A stretch of DNA of 64,000 nt from contig NZ_RAPY01000001.1 of the NCBI RefSeq assembly GCF_003610355.1, positions 2,100,500 to 2,164,499 of the forward strand, in the 5' to 3' direction. Within the stretch, counting starts at the first letter, position 1, and each line of letters starts with the position of its first letter. The DNA is from Sphingobacterium detergens. GTDB taxonomy: Bacteria; Bacteroidota; Bacteroidia; Sphingobacteriales; Sphingobacteriaceae. A program made the translations under genes and the position numbers. Shown here in pieces: positions 47,005 through 55,931 of this stretch. Below the pieces are notes generated by a model, which had not been told where the DNA came from, searched no databases, and worked only from the letters and a program-made list of their open reading frames with translations.

Positions 47005-47772
47005 TTAACTTGCTTTTAAGAGTTCAACAATACGCTGAACCCGTACATCCCCCGATGTGTAAAAAGTATTGAGATCGATCACAAGAATCGGCATTCCATG
47101 ACTATCCATTTTAAATAGCGACTGCTCCACAAATTGCCGGCAGAAATCCATTGATTCTTTATCTGGAAATATCTTTTTGCACTTATTTAATAAACCGTTA
47201 AAAAAAAGAGATGGATTAACAACCATTTTCAAATGGCTCTTAGCCGGGAATTTAATATTAGACAAATCCAATCCTCTTGAAAACACGACATCATTTAACT
47301 CAGCTCCTCCAAAATCGATAAACGGGGTTTTTAAAGGCTTAAATTTCCGGATGATAAAAAAATCCATCGCATAGAGGCTTTCAGCAGATGATATTCCATA
47401 GAACCACGAAGAGTCTATTTTCCCTTCAAAAACAACTTCTGCCAAATCAGTACCGTCAAATGTGGTTTTATTAAAATTGTTAGTAGAAAACACTAGTTTT
47501 TCAATCTTTATATTTCCAATAACAGTTTTTGAAAAATTATTCGATTTAAATGTACAATCGTACCATAATCCGAGATTTTGAAAAACAGCAGACTGAAAGT
47601 CACAGTCGATAAATTCGCAGGAAACAAAATGGCAGTTCCAGAATACCGAATGACCAAAATCCTTTGCTGTAATTGTGCTATTTACAAAAAAGCAATTTTT
47701 AAAAACTTTATAGCTGAAATCAAATGTTTCTATAGTGTCCTGTTCAAATACCCTTTCTATTGCATGCTCCAT
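47005..47772 (-). CDS. Pentapeptide-repeat protein
   Basis: 255 residues, no signal peptide. From about residue 15 to 130 the sequence falls into five-residue turns with Phe or Leu at the centre (FKNCFFVNSTI, FWNCHFVSCEFIDCDFQSAVF, FSTNNFNKTTFDGTDL), the pentapeptide right-handed beta helix. The C-terminal 100 residues are helical. Such proteins act as scaffolds or DNA mimics; the role here is unknown. The gene stands alone. Confidence 0.82.
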   Translation of the reverse strand: MEHAIERVFEQDTIETFDFSYKVFKNCFFVNSTITAKDFGHSVFWNCHFVSCEFIDCDFQSAVFQNLGLWYDCTFKSNNFSKTVIGNIKIEKLVFSTNNFNKTTFDGTDLAEVVFEGKIDSSWFYGISSAESLYAMDFFIIRKFKPLKTPFIDFGGAELNDVVFSRGLDLSNIKFPAKSHLKMVVNPSLFFNGLLNKCKKIFPDKESMDFCRQFVEQSLFKMDSHGMPILVIDLNTFYTSGDVRVQRIVELLKAS

Positions 47773-47832
47773 AAAGAATTGATCAATTTAAATTTACTAA
47801 AGGTGATATAAGTTGAAAATTTGATAATTAAC

Positions 47833-47866
47833 AAAAAGCAACCTGTCGGGCGACAGGTCACTTTTT
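47833..47866 (-). terminator. Terminator after the fimbrillin-like gene
   Basis: ACCTGTC (47841-47847), GGGC loop, GACAGGT (47852-47858), flanked by AAAAAG and CTTTTT, so the hairpin works in both directions. The unit it most clearly ends is the minus-strand gene at 47918-49582. Confidence 0.85.
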
Positions 47867-47917
47867 ACCATCATCTGGAATAACCATTTCCAGCAATTAT
47901 CTATAAAAAAGGGAATG

Positions 47918-49582
47918 CTATTTTCTTACGCAACGGATATTTTTCATTTGCGATTGCGCAAAGTTGCCTGATGCAGTAGCGAAATTCAACAAACTTGCTG
48001 TCAGGTCATCTGTGTTACCCGTTAGCAATCCATTGTCACCATGATAATACCAAGCACCATAACCAGCGAGACCACCGAAATCCAGTCCGGCTGTACCGGT
48101 CCAAACTTCAGCACGTGTACCGTCATTCTGTAAAGAAAAAGCCGGGATGATTTGTATATCTAGGAAGTTGATGTTATAACTACCACCATTAAAGTTAAAA
48201 CGCAGTTTATTGCTTGGATATGGCGCTGTAGTCCCAGTTGCGTCGTATTCAAAATAACCTTTATTGCCTACTTTACCATAAGTGACCTGTTTTCCGCCGA
48301 TACCCAATACACCTGTCAACTTTCTGAAGTCATTTTCGCTAGCCTGGCGCCATACTCCCTGTGGATACACCAAAGAACATGCGTCTTTGTATGTTCCAAA
48401 TTTCGTTGGTTCAACCCCTCCGAAAGAAAAATATGTATTTCTTGCATTAGAGTGCGCATAGGTATGGTGAAAACGATACGGATTATGCCCAGCCTGGTAG
48501 TAGAGATTCTGTCTAGCCCAGCGTACTCCATCTATAGTCAAAGGTGACTCTATCAAGTTGACAAGCAAGCGTTGGCTATTTCCTAAAGTTGGAGTTACGT
48601 TAAACGCAAAGTCAACTGGAGTACTTGAAAACTGGCGGATTGTATTATTATCAATTCGTAAGGCAAGATTTGAAACGCTGACTTTTATACCCCCAATTAC
48701 CCTCGTTGGATCTGCGGTGTAGGCATAGGCAATCTTAGCATCCTGGTAAGCAGGATCTATATCGACAAACGTCGCAAATGGGATCTCCTGATCAGCAGTT
48801 ATCAGATCACTAAGTCCGCCAGTTGCAACATCAATTGTTGCTGTCTTCAATCCCGCAACAGCCACTTTAGCGCCAGTCATATTGGCAAACATTCCTTCCG
48901 AATTTAACTCCACCCCCAATCTCGCAAATTTATGTTTAAAGGCAATATTAATGGGCACATTTACGGTGGTTCCCCCCGTTGGTATAGATGTCACCCCTGT
49001 TGCATACAAAATATCTTTTCCAGCAGGAAGGTTAATTTTTGTATTCGTTGTGCTGATATCCGCAACCTCTTCGCCAGTGTTGTAGGATAATGCGACCCAT
49101 TTATAGGTTGTTCCTTGTTTAACATCTAATGTTCCTTGTGTTCCTGAAGTAAACAATGTTGAAGAAATCAACTGCGTACCATCCTGCGAGAATAAGTACA
49201 AACGATATTTTACGCCATTTTCTACTGCCGCAGCTCTGACGCCAGCGGAACTTCCACTTTTAGCTGCTTTAACGACTCGTTGTGAGGCTTTGAGGGGTAC
49301 ATTATCGTCTATGGCCAAAACAGCGTCAAATTCTGGAAATTCTACTATCTTAGCGGTATTTTGTTTTGATACATCTGCACTTGCCGATGCACCTTTTGCA
49401 GAAATACCCCGCCCCTCATCAATACCCGAAACATTCAATACAAGTTTTGTTCCTTCTAATTGTGCTGTTTCTTCAATTTGTTCACTTTCTTTTGAACAGC
49501 TCAAAAAAGTAGTACTGCTTGCCAGTACCAATGCGATAGATGCCGCAGTCCAACTTAAATGTTTTACACGTAACATTTTCAT
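47918..49582 (-). CDS. Fimbrillin-like lipoprotein with FISUMP-type C-terminus
   Basis: 554 residues with a lipobox (SSTTFLSCSKE, Cys29). The N-terminal two thirds resemble fimbrillin/Mfa-type shaft proteins (KYRLYLFSQDGTQLI, TYKWVALSYNTGE and IAFKHKFARLGVEL). The last 200 residues look like the Fibrobacter succinogenes major paralogous (FISUMP) domain: VRWARQNLYY, FGTYKDACSLVYPQGVWRQASENDFRKLTG and the end NIRCVRK. It is a likely surface adhesin or pilus-like component, preceded 35 bp upstream by a short peptide gene. Confidence 0.82.
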   Translation of the reverse strand: MKMLRVKHLSWTAASIALVLASSTTFLSCSKESEQIEETAQLEGTKLVLNVSGIDEGRGISAKGASASADVSKQNTAKIVEFPEFDAVLAIDDNVPLKASQRVVKAAKSGSSAGVRAAAVENGVKYRLYLFSQDGTQLISSTLFTSGTQGTLDVKQGTTYKWVALSYNTGEEVADISTTNTKINLPAGKDILYATGVTSIPTGGTTVNVPINIAFKHKFARLGVELNSEGMFANMTGAKVAVAGLKTATIDVATGGLSDLITADQEIPFATFVDIDPAYQDAKIAYAYTADPTRVIGGIKVSVSNLALRIDNNTIRQFSSTPVDFAFNVTPTLGNSQRLLVNLIESPLTIDGVRWARQNLYYQAGHNPYRFHHTYAHSNARNTYFSFGGVEPTKFGTYKDACSLVYPQGVWRQASENDFRKLTGVLGIGGKQVTYGKVGNKGYFEYDATGTTAPYPSNKLRFNFNGGSYNINFLDIQIIPAFSLQNDGTRAEVWTGTAGLDFGGLAGYGAWYYHGDNGLLTGNTDDLTASLLNFATASGNFAQSQMKNIRCVRK

Positions 49583-49617
49583 AATTCTTTTTTGTTTTTA
49601 CTTTAGATAGCGCTTTG

Positions 49618-49779
49618 TTAAAAATCCCCATTTCCTGTCCCACCACCACCATTCCCCCATTCATCCACTCCCGGAGTAGGAGTTCCAGTTGCTGCGGACC
49701 CTGCAGCAATACCTTGTTCAAGTTCGATGTTAAGCACCTCAATCAATGGTGCCACATAGGTTTTCTTTTCTTTTTTCAT
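49618..49779 (-). CDS. Short peptide gene upstream of the fimbrillin-like gene
   Basis: 53 residues from the ATG at 49779. A conserved-looking front (KTYVAPLIEVLNIELEQGIAAGS) is followed by a Gly/Asn/Pro-rich tail (DEWGNGGGGTGNGDF). No signal peptide. I recall similar short proteins ending their leader in EQGIAAGS near fimbrillin-type genes in Bacteroidota, without a known function. It precedes the fimbrillin-like gene by 35 bp and is probably in the same transcript. Confidence 0.65.
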   Translation of the reverse strand: MKKEKKTYVAPLIEVLNIELEQGIAAGSAATGTPTPGVDEWGNGGGGTGNGDF

Positions 49780-49827
49780 TTTGTTTACTTTAGTTTTTAT
49801 CAAACTCATTTCAATCAGCCACCTCAT

Positions 49828-50181
49828 TAAAATTTAGCAAAGAAGACGAAAGAAATAATTTTGAAGCAAACTTAAATAAGAACAAAACTACCCTGATATA
49901 TTTTCCTGTTACATTATATATACAGTTGTAATAAATAATCGTTACATAATGAAAACACAAACAATAAACAATTGACAAAGAATAACTTAAATAAACAAAG
50001 ACTATATACATTTAAACAATAATTCGCAAGTAAATTATTTCAAACGCAACAAGGTTAATACATTTAAGATTTGATAATTGAAAAAATGTAGCTAAAAAAC
50101 TACAAAATATAACATTAAAATTAACATAAACTAAATATAAAAAACAAAAAAGTATACGAAACAACCAAAACACACCAACCG
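49828..50181. other. AT-rich control region of the fimbrillin unit
   Basis: About 350 bp with no coding frame of interest. Two minus-strand -7 candidates are present, TAAGTTTG (49874-49867) and TAGTTTTG (49890-49883), about 90-110 bp upstream of the peptide gene; neither has a good -33 box. Confidence 0.4.
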
Positions 50182-51285
50182 TTAGACTAATTTCTGAACA
50201 AAGGATTCTAGATCATCCTCCCGTGAGAGTTGCAGCTTCTGTTTGATTCGATATTTCGTCACCCGCACGCTACTTGGCTCAATATGGAAAGCCGCAGAAA
50301 TTTCTTTTGTCGTCAGATTGAGATACATATAAGCACAGTACCTTAGCTCCAATGCGCTCAGCTTATTCTTGGAGATTTCTTTTAATCTCAGAAAAAAATC
50401 AGGATTTATATCCTGAAATTCACGCGCAGATTGCCCAACAGTCTCATCTAGTCGCATTTCATCTTTTATCATCCTTTCTAATACCCCAACATTTTCCAAA
50501 TCCTCAAAACTTTTAAGCTTTTCTCTTAACAAATCCAAAAGCTTATTTTTACGTTCCATTCTGAGGGCTTCTACTAAAGCCTCCTTTTGCATCGTTTCGT
50601 ACTCGCTTTGCAGTTTTAACAGTTCTTCCTTTTGCATTTGAAACTGCTGGTTGATTCGTCGTTCAAGATCTTCATTTAGATACCGCAGCTTGAGATTCTC
50701 TTCTACCTTAAGTTGTATCTCCAGATTGATCCGTCGCTCAAAATCATTCTTCTCCAATTGTAATTTATCGTGATCTTTCTCTTTCATTTTATACCAATGT
50801 CTCAGCACAAAGACGCTGATAATAAGCAAAAAACAGAAACCGCTTAAGAATACAACATGCTCTGTGGGCTGGGTATAATTACTCTCAATCGTGGCAATTG
50901 TCTTATCCTGTTGTTTATTTTCAGCTTGTGCATCCGCACGATCAAATTGGGGTACTCTGTGCAAAAACGTCGCGTGGCTAAACATTTCTTTCAAATATGG
51001 TCGGCTACTGCTTTTCCAATAGGAAAGCTCCATCCGCATAAGGTCGAAATAATCCGGCTTCAGGTATTTCTTTTCAAATGGATACAAAATGGATTTTACC
51101 ACGATTGCATAATTTGAAAAACTACCTTTATAGATGAGCGCTGAAGTTTTTTGGTAACTGGACAGCATCTCATCAACGGTTTCGAAACTCGAATTCACAT
51201 ACATGCTTTTTGAAATTAAATTTGATTGATTGGGCACATCAATGACAAGTACACGAAGGTAATAGTTTGTGGGATTTTTAACCAT
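50182..51285 (-). CDS. Membrane-anchored LuxR-type one-component regulator
   Basis: 367 residues: an N-terminal soluble region (about 1-140) without a signal peptide, one membrane helix (about 143-163, VVFLSGFCFLLIISVFVL), a long coiled coil (about 165-290, rich in Glu, Lys and Leu) and a C-terminal helix-turn-helix (LSALELRYCAYMYLNLTTKEISAAFHIEPSSVRVTKYRIKQKL). Relatives usually have an N-terminal signal peptide and TPR or propeller sensor before the helix; that part is short here, so the gene may be truncated. It may control the adjacent fimbrillin unit or the 52083 lipoprotein. Confidence 0.78.
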   Translation of the reverse strand: MVKNPTNYYLRVLVIDVPNQSNLISKSMYVNSSFETVDEMLSSYQKTSALIYKGSFSNYAIVVKSILYPFEKKYLKPDYFDLMRMELSYWKSSSRPYLKEMFSHATFLHRVPQFDRADAQAENKQQDKTIATIESNYTQPTEHVVFLSGFCFLLIISVFVLRHWYKMKEKDHDKLQLEKNDFERRINLEIQLKVEENLKLRYLNEDLERRINQQFQMQKEELLKLQSEYETMQKEALVEALRMERKNKLLDLLREKLKSFEDLENVGVLERMIKDEMRLDETVGQSAREFQDINPDFFLRLKEISKNKLSALELRYCAYMYLNLTTKEISAAFHIEPSSVRVTKYRIKQKLQLSREDDLESFVQKLV

Positions 51286-52082
51286 TAAGCTTTTTAACTA
51301 CGTTCAACATATATACAAAAGACCAGAAATAACATTCTGCATGTCAGCGAAATTGACTTATTTCCTATTTTTTTCCTTTTTTACCATTGTGCAGCTTTGC
51401 ATTCGTTGCCGACACAACTTTAGGTATTAGAAAACACACATAATCACACTATATATATGCCATAATTGATTTTAAAACTCTTTATAAGATTCACCAAGAC
51501 TCTCAGCGACGAAAATTTAAGTAAAACAAAAAAGGTGAAAACAAAACATTTAATCAACAATTAAATCGCTTCAAATTGTATACAAATACATTACATAATA
51601 ACAACAGACACCTCTAATGAAAAGAGAAGAACCTAGCCATCATCCAAATTGCATTAAAAATCAGGCAACACGTTGTTACATTTCTCACCATTAGATTACA
51701 TTTTGTTAACATTAGAAAAATAAAATTACCCCGTCAGTAAACAAATAAAAAGGTTTCCCGAGCTTAGTAATCATCGTTTATAACTTAATTAGCCAATCAT
51801 TTGGCATTAAAAGGAAAATAGATACATAAATCAAAAACAGAAGTTTACATAAGTTTTTAAAAAAAAGACAAAAGATCCAAATAGTTATTATGAATATGTT
51901 TTATATTAGTTTTAATATTAAGGCTTCCTTAGTCGCAATAAATCAGTTATAACAGGCTCCTAAAGAGATCATATGTTTCTTACTGTTTGTGGCTATAACA
52001 GACAGCTAATCGAATCATTGTTCCTTGGACATGCATTCAGGATAGAGAAACCAGCAGATTACATTTTTAAACTTAATATAAT
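51286..52082. other. Long AT-rich gap between the LuxR-type gene and the crystallin lipoprotein
   Basis: About 800 bp, divergent control region, rich in A and T. No frame above 40 codons looks coding. I found no convincing -33/-7 pair, operator or remnant of the missing sensor domain in it. Confidence 0.4.
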
Positions 52083-53501
52083 ATGAGATCATTAAAATTT
52101 AAACTACCATTAGCGCTAGCTATGGGACTGCTTTCGCTGGCCTCCTGCCAAAAACAATCCGAAAAGGAAGATGTACTTCCGAAAATTTCAACTCGGGCAC
52201 AAGTGACTACGCCTAATATTGGTGAAGTGAAACTTCAGGAAGGTGTATTGTTTTATCCTGCAAATAAAGTATCCAACATCAATTCCAGTACTGTGGCGCT
52301 CGAAGTCGGCAATTATGACAAATTGGTGTATGCAACTAAACTAACTGACTTACAACAGCAGGGACTGGGGGCCACATTAGCACTCAACCTCAATGTATAT
52401 GCCGGAACGGCACAAACAGAACCATTCGGGTATCTCTATTATTTTAAAACTGCCAAGGGAACAACAGTTCCATCGACAGAAAACGACCCCGTCTTGACAA
52501 CTGCATATCAGACAGGTCGGGTAGAAATAGCGCGTTATATTCTTCCCTACCTGTCTACGGTATGGAATCAAAGCGGCTTAGTTACGATTACAACCAGCTC
52601 TCCCGTAGTACCCTACACGTTCGATATCAGTCCCTTTGCCTCAGCACTCAAAGATCAGGATTCGACAGTTTGGATTGCATCCAGTCAGGGGCAACCCGGT
52701 AATAGTTCCTATACATACAAAACCGATCTAACCTTAACAAGTTCAGGCAACACCGACTTAAGTTCCTGGCAAAAAGACAACTATACTTTACCGATCGTTG
52801 GTTTTGCTGGATTGGGCAGCACATTGTCACAGACCAAGTCCATCAGCAGATCTTTTACTGTTCCTGACGATATTACCAATGCAAAAATTAGGGTCATTTA
52901 CACTGGACCTGAAGGCTACTATACGACAAATGTCTTAAAGTTAGACAACCAGCAAATAGATTCCTACAGTACACGTATGGTCTGTGTACCCGAGCAACGC
53001 TACCAACAACGAAACCCGTCTGTAGCCAACGGAACTGTACAACCCGGCCTATGGAACTATCCTACAAGAAATTATTGTCAAAGCGACACCGTTCCACCGC
53101 ATACAACCTTGCTGATCAACAAATTGACCAAAGGAACCCATGAGCTCAAACTTGACATGACACAGAACGTCGCTGGCAGAAGCGACTACGGAGGTAGCAT
53201 TCAGATCTCCATTAGTCTAATCGGTACCCGTGTCCTAGGTGCTACACTATTTCAACATTGCGATTATGCCGGCAACAATGCTATCCTTGCCATTGGCTCC
53301 TATACAACTGCTCAAATGCTTGCAAAAGGAATCAATAACAATGATATTTCTTCACTCAAAATTCCAGCAAACTATAAGGTCACCCTTTACGACGGGGACA
53401 ACTTTACTGGGGCTTCCTTAGTACTTACTGCAAATGAAACCTGCCTAATCAACAAAAACTTTAATGATAAAGTATCATCCCTAAAAATTGAAAAAATCTA
53501 A
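52083..53501 (+). CDS. Secreted lipoprotein with beta/gamma-crystallin C-terminus
   Basis: 472 residues with a lipobox (LSLASCQK, Cys22). The middle (about 100-380) is a beta-sandwich that resembles peptide-N-glycosidase F-type folds (SSWQKDNYTLPIVGF, GYYTTNVLKLDNQ, NYPTRNYCQSD, GTHELKLDM), a resemblance I hold with low confidence. The last 85 residues form a beta/gamma-crystallin motif (GATLFQHCDYAGNNAILAIGSY, then VTLYDGDNFTGASLVL), often calcium-binding. It is probably a surface or secreted enzyme or binding protein. Confidence 0.72.
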   Translation: MRSLKFKLPLALAMGLLSLASCQKQSEKEDVLPKISTRAQVTTPNIGEVKLQEGVLFYPANKVSNINSSTVALEVGNYDKLVYATKLTDLQQQGLGATLALNLNVYAGTAQTEPFGYLYYFKTAKGTTVPSTENDPVLTTAYQTGRVEIARYILPYLSTVWNQSGLVTITTSSPVVPYTFDISPFASALKDQDSTVWIASSQGQPGNSSYTYKTDLTLTSSGNTDLSSWQKDNYTLPIVGFAGLGSTLSQTKSISRSFTVPDDITNAKIRVIYTGPEGYYTTNVLKLDNQQIDSYSTRMVCVPEQRYQQRNPSVANGTVQPGLWNYPTRNYCQSDTVPPHTTLLINKLTKGTHELKLDMTQNVAGRSDYGGSIQISISLIGTRVLGATLFQHCDYAGNNAILAIGSYTTAQMLAKGINNNDISSLKIPANYKVTLYDGDNFTGASLVLTANETCLINKNFNDKVSSLKIEKI

Positions 53502-53520
53502 TTTTAACACATTCCAATGC

Positions 53521-53553
53521 CCACGATCTGCTTAATACATATGTAGGTCGTGG
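53521..53553 (+). terminator. Weak hairpin after the crystallin lipoprotein gene
   Basis: CCACGATCT (53521-53529) pairs with AGGTCGTGG (53545-53553) over 8 of 9 bp, 19 bp after the stop. No T run follows, so its use as a terminator is uncertain. Confidence 0.4.
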
Positions 53554-53579
53554 ATATACATTATGTTGTAAAACGTTAG

Positions 53580-53616
53580 CCTATCATTTTGAAAATAACC
53601 TTCTCAAAATGATAGG
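53580..53616. promoter_or_regulatory. Palindrome 1, probable enhancer for the sigma54 activator
   Basis: CCTATCATTTTGA (53580-53592) and TCAAAATGATAGG (53604-53616) are perfect inverted arms of 13 bp. The same arms recur at 55534-55571. The centre lies 96 bp upstream of a sigma54-like promoter, typical for an NtrC-type activator site. Confidence 0.75.
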
Positions 53617-53693
53617 CATCTATTCAAGCTATGCCGGCACCAAACAACCACAACTAACTAAACATCAATACATTACAAATAAAAAACCATTAC

Positions 53694-53708
53694 TGGAGTA
53701 AATTTTGA
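53694..53708 (+). promoter_or_regulatory. Sigma54-like promoter of the regulator unit
   Basis: TGG (53694-53696) and TTGA (53705-53708) are spaced as the -24/-12 elements of sigma54 promoters (TGG-N8-TTG). The copy at 55648 conserves TGGA-TA-ATTTTG. The start codon of the small membrane protein is 43 bp from TGG. Confidence 0.55.
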
Positions 53709-53736
53709 TTTAAAATAAAACTAATATAAATCAGAA

Positions 53737-53931
53737 ATGAACAGATTGAATGTAAAATGGAAACAGGAAGTGGAACCGCCGTCATTTCCAAAGTGGCTCA
53801 AACCCTATCACCTCCTGCTATGCTCCGTCATTGTAGTAGTCGCTTTTGGGGCAGTTTTAAAACATTTTGGTGCAAAAAGAATGGATGGCAATAGCCATTA
53901 CAGTTCAAGCAAGATCACGATATCGAGATAG
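53737..53931 (+). CDS. Small membrane protein, paralogue of 55688
   Basis: 64 residues: VKWKQEVEPPSFPKWLKPYHLL, then one membrane helix (about 28-43, VIVVVAFGAVL) and a Ser-rich tail. The front half matches the 47-residue protein at 55688 (VKW-QE-EP-SFPKWLK-YHLL). It is the first gene of the regulator unit, 150 bp before the sigma54-activator gene. Function unknown; the shared position in front of Kdp-linked units suggests a role in sensing or in the Kdp complex. Confidence 0.65.
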   Translation: MNRLNVKWKQEVEPPSFPKWLKPYHLLLCSVIVVVAFGAVLKHFGAKRMDGNSHYSSSKITISR

Positions 53932-54081
53932 CCCGATTAGATGACTTTATAACATTCCTAGCGATCAAGCCATCTATTGAAGCTAGAAATTCGTAAATAC
54001 ACAAACTAACTGAAAGCTAAGCTACAACATGATCGCGACATGTAGCGTCTGCCATGCTTTATCAACAGGAAATTATATCAC

Positions 54082-55416
54082 GTGAAAGTACTTATCATTG
54101 ACGATGAAGACAAGTTGAGGAACTTGTTATCAAAAATTATTAGCTTCGAAGGCTTTGAGGTCTTTCAGGCCTCCAGTATCAAATCAGGCTTAAAACAATT
54201 GGAACTGGAAGAGATAGATGTCATTGTATCTGACGTCAAACTTCCCGATGGGAATGGCGTAGAGACAGCCAAGATTATCAAAAGCAAATATCCTGCAGTC
54301 GAAATTATTCTTTTAACTGCTTTTGGGAATATTCCGGACAGTGTTGACGCCATCAAAAACGGTGCTTTTGACTATATCACCAAAGGGAACGACAACGACA
54401 GGATAATTCCACTGCTGTACAAAGCCGGTGAAAAGGCCGTGCTCAATAAAAAAGTTCAGAAACTCGAAAAGCAGCTTGGTGAAAAACATTCTTTTGATAA
54501 GATCATCGGACGGTCTAAATCCATCATGAAGGCAATCGATCTGGCCAAAAGAGTCGCGACCTCCGAGACCACTGTACTACTGACTGGAGAAACCGGAACC
54601 GGAAAAGAGGTTTTTGCTCAGGCAATACATCTGGCCAGCTTGCGTGCAAATCACAATTTTGTAGCAATCAATTGCTCAGCATTCAGCAAAGAGCTCCTTG
54701 AAAACGAACTGTTCGGACATAAAGCCGGCGCTTTTACAGGTGCGACCAAAGATCAAAAAGGACTCTTTGAAGAAGCGCACAAAGGAACAATCTTCTTGGA
54801 TGAGATCGGTGAAATGGAAATAGAGCTACAGGCCAAAATATTACGTGTATTGGAAACAGGTGAATTCCTGCGCGTGGGCGATAACAAACCCACCAAAGTA
54901 GATGTCCGCATCATTGCAGCCACAAATCGCAATTTAGAAAATGAAATTGAACTCGGTAATTTTAGGAATGACCTCTTTTATCGCTTATCGGTCTTTGCAA
55001 TACCACTTCCCTCCTTGCGCGAAAGATCCAAAGACATTCGATTATTGGCAGAACACTTTGTCAGTTGGTTTGCCGTAAAGTCCAATCGACGCGCATTGAC
55101 ATTAACAGAAGAATATCTCGGCGCATTAGAGAGAAATGCCTGGAAAGGCAATATCCGTGAGCTGAAAAATGTGATCGAACGAAGCGTGATATTAGCAGAC
55201 GATGAGATCCTCACCTTAGATACCCTGCCAATAGACCTCCAACAAGACAACAAAGACAGTGCGATGACGTCAACATTTTCGATGGCCAGCGTAGAAAAAA
55301 CACATATCCTGAAAATATTAAACTACACCCAAGGCAATAAAACAGAAACAGCCAGACTCTTAGAAATAGGCTTAGCAACCCTATACCGAAAAATAGACCA
55401 CTATAAAATATCCTAG
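54082..55416 (+). CDS. NtrC-type sigma54-dependent response regulator of the Kdp locus
   Basis: 444 residues, GTG start. Receiver domain (VLIIDDED, phospho-acceptor D51 in IVSDVKLP), AAA+ domain with Walker A GETGTGKE (about 170-177), an intact GAFTGA sigma54-contact loop (about 216-221), FLDEIGEM and an arginine finger region, then a Fis-type helix-turn-helix (NKTETARLLEIGLATLYRKI). It lies where OmpR-type KdpE would be expected and is probably phosphorylated by the kinase at 62120. Two large palindromes near Kdp promoters are its likely sites. Confidence 0.93.
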   Translation: MKVLIIDDEDKLRNLLSKIISFEGFEVFQASSIKSGLKQLELEEIDVIVSDVKLPDGNGVETAKIIKSKYPAVEIILLTAFGNIPDSVDAIKNGAFDYITKGNDNDRIIPLLYKAGEKAVLNKKVQKLEKQLGEKHSFDKIIGRSKSIMKAIDLAKRVATSETTVLLTGETGTGKEVFAQAIHLASLRANHNFVAINCSAFSKELLENELFGHKAGAFTGATKDQKGLFEEAHKGTIFLDEIGEMEIELQAKILRVLETGEFLRVGDNKPTKVDVRIIAATNRNLENEIELGNFRNDLFYRLSVFAIPLPSLRERSKDIRLLAEHFVSWFAVKSNRRALTLTEEYLGALERNAWKGNIRELKNVIERSVILADDEILTLDTLPIDLQQDNKDSAMTSTFSMASVEKTHILKILNYTQGNKTETARLLEIGLATLYRKIDHYKIS

Positions 55417-55417
55417 A

Positions 55418-55439
55418 AATGGGCAAATTTACGCCCATT
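55418..55439 (+). terminator. Short hairpin after the sigma54-activator gene
   Basis: AATGGGC (55418-55424), 8 bp, GCCCATT (55433-55439): perfect 7-bp stem 2 bp after the stop, followed by AAAA rather than T. Uncertain terminator; the larger palindrome at 55529-55576 may contribute. Confidence 0.4.
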
Positions 55440-55528
55440 AAAACCCAATCCAAGAACATTCTTACCAACAGCAACAGCCTGCAGAGATCAATCAGCTGCT
55501 ATTCTTATCCGCTTTTTATGTAAAAAAC

Positions 55529-55576
55529 AATAACCTATCATTTTGATAATCCACCTTATCAAAATGATAGGTTATT
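55529..55576. promoter_or_regulatory. Palindrome 2, probable enhancer in front of the kdp operon
   Basis: Perfect inverted arms of 21 bp (55529-55549 and 55556-55576) around a 6-bp centre; the inner 13 bp of each arm equal those of palindrome 1 (CCTATCATTTTGA). The centre lies about 96 bp upstream of the sigma54-like promoter at 55648, the same distance as in copy 1. The hairpin, followed by TTATTTGTTTT, may also end transcripts from the activator gene. Confidence 0.78.
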
Positions 55577-55647
55577 TGTTTTCCACCCTCACAAAAATAA
55601 ACCACAACAAACTAAAAAACAATCAATTACACCACCACAAAAACTAT

Positions 55648-55662
55648 TGGAATACATTTTGG
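55648..55662 (+). promoter_or_regulatory. Sigma54-like promoter of the kdp operon
   Basis: TGG (55648-55650) and TTGG (55659-55662) with sigma54 spacing; the sequence TGGAATACATTTTGG parallels the copy at 53694. Start codon 40 bp from TGG. Confidence 0.55.
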
Positions 55663-55687
55663 CATATCGGATATAAAATAAATAAAA

Positions 55688-55831
55688 ATGAGCAAGACAG
55701 ATGTTAAATGGGAACAGGAACAAGAGCCACTATCGTTCCCTAAATGGTTAAAATCTTATCACTTATTGTTCTTTGCAACACTTGTGGTATTGATTTTCGG
55801 AGCAATAATAAAACAGTATAGTACAGTCTAA
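55688..55831 (+). CDS. 47-residue membrane protein at the head of the kdp operon
   Basis: ATG at 55688: VKWEQEQEPLSFPKWLKSYHLL followed by one helix (FFATLVVLIFGAII) and a short tail. Clear paralogue of the protein at 53737, with the same position behind palindrome and promoter. Followed 11 bp later by a 27-residue hydrophobic peptide gene. Unknown function; possibly a small Kdp-associated subunit. Confidence 0.65.
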   Translation: MSKTDVKWEQEQEPLSFPKWLKSYHLLFFATLVVLIFGAIIKQYSTV

Positions 55832-55842
55832 TCAATCACAAA

Positions 55843-55926
55843 ATGATCACATTAATATTAATACTGGCGGGAGTAGCCTGCTTCGGTCTATTCATTAAGT
55901 CAATTGACTTTTTTGATAAAATCTAG
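55843..55926 (+). CDS. 27-residue hydrophobic peptide in the kdp operon
   Basis: ATG at 55843: LILILAGVACFGLFIKSIDFFDKI, one membrane helix and a short polar end, stop at 55924-55926, 5 bp before the next gene. Size and shape resemble KdpF-type peptides, but a better KdpF lies at 56312. I therefore leave the role open. Confidence 0.5.
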   Translation: MITLILILAGVACFGLFIKSIDFFDKI

Positions 55927-55931
55927 TAAGA

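Noticed and set aside
53521..53616. Reading palindrome 1 simply as a terminator for the crystallin lipoprotein gene
   Set aside because: It lacks a T run, is nearly 80 bp past the stop, and recurs at the same distance from a similar promoter at 55529, which favours a protein-binding site.
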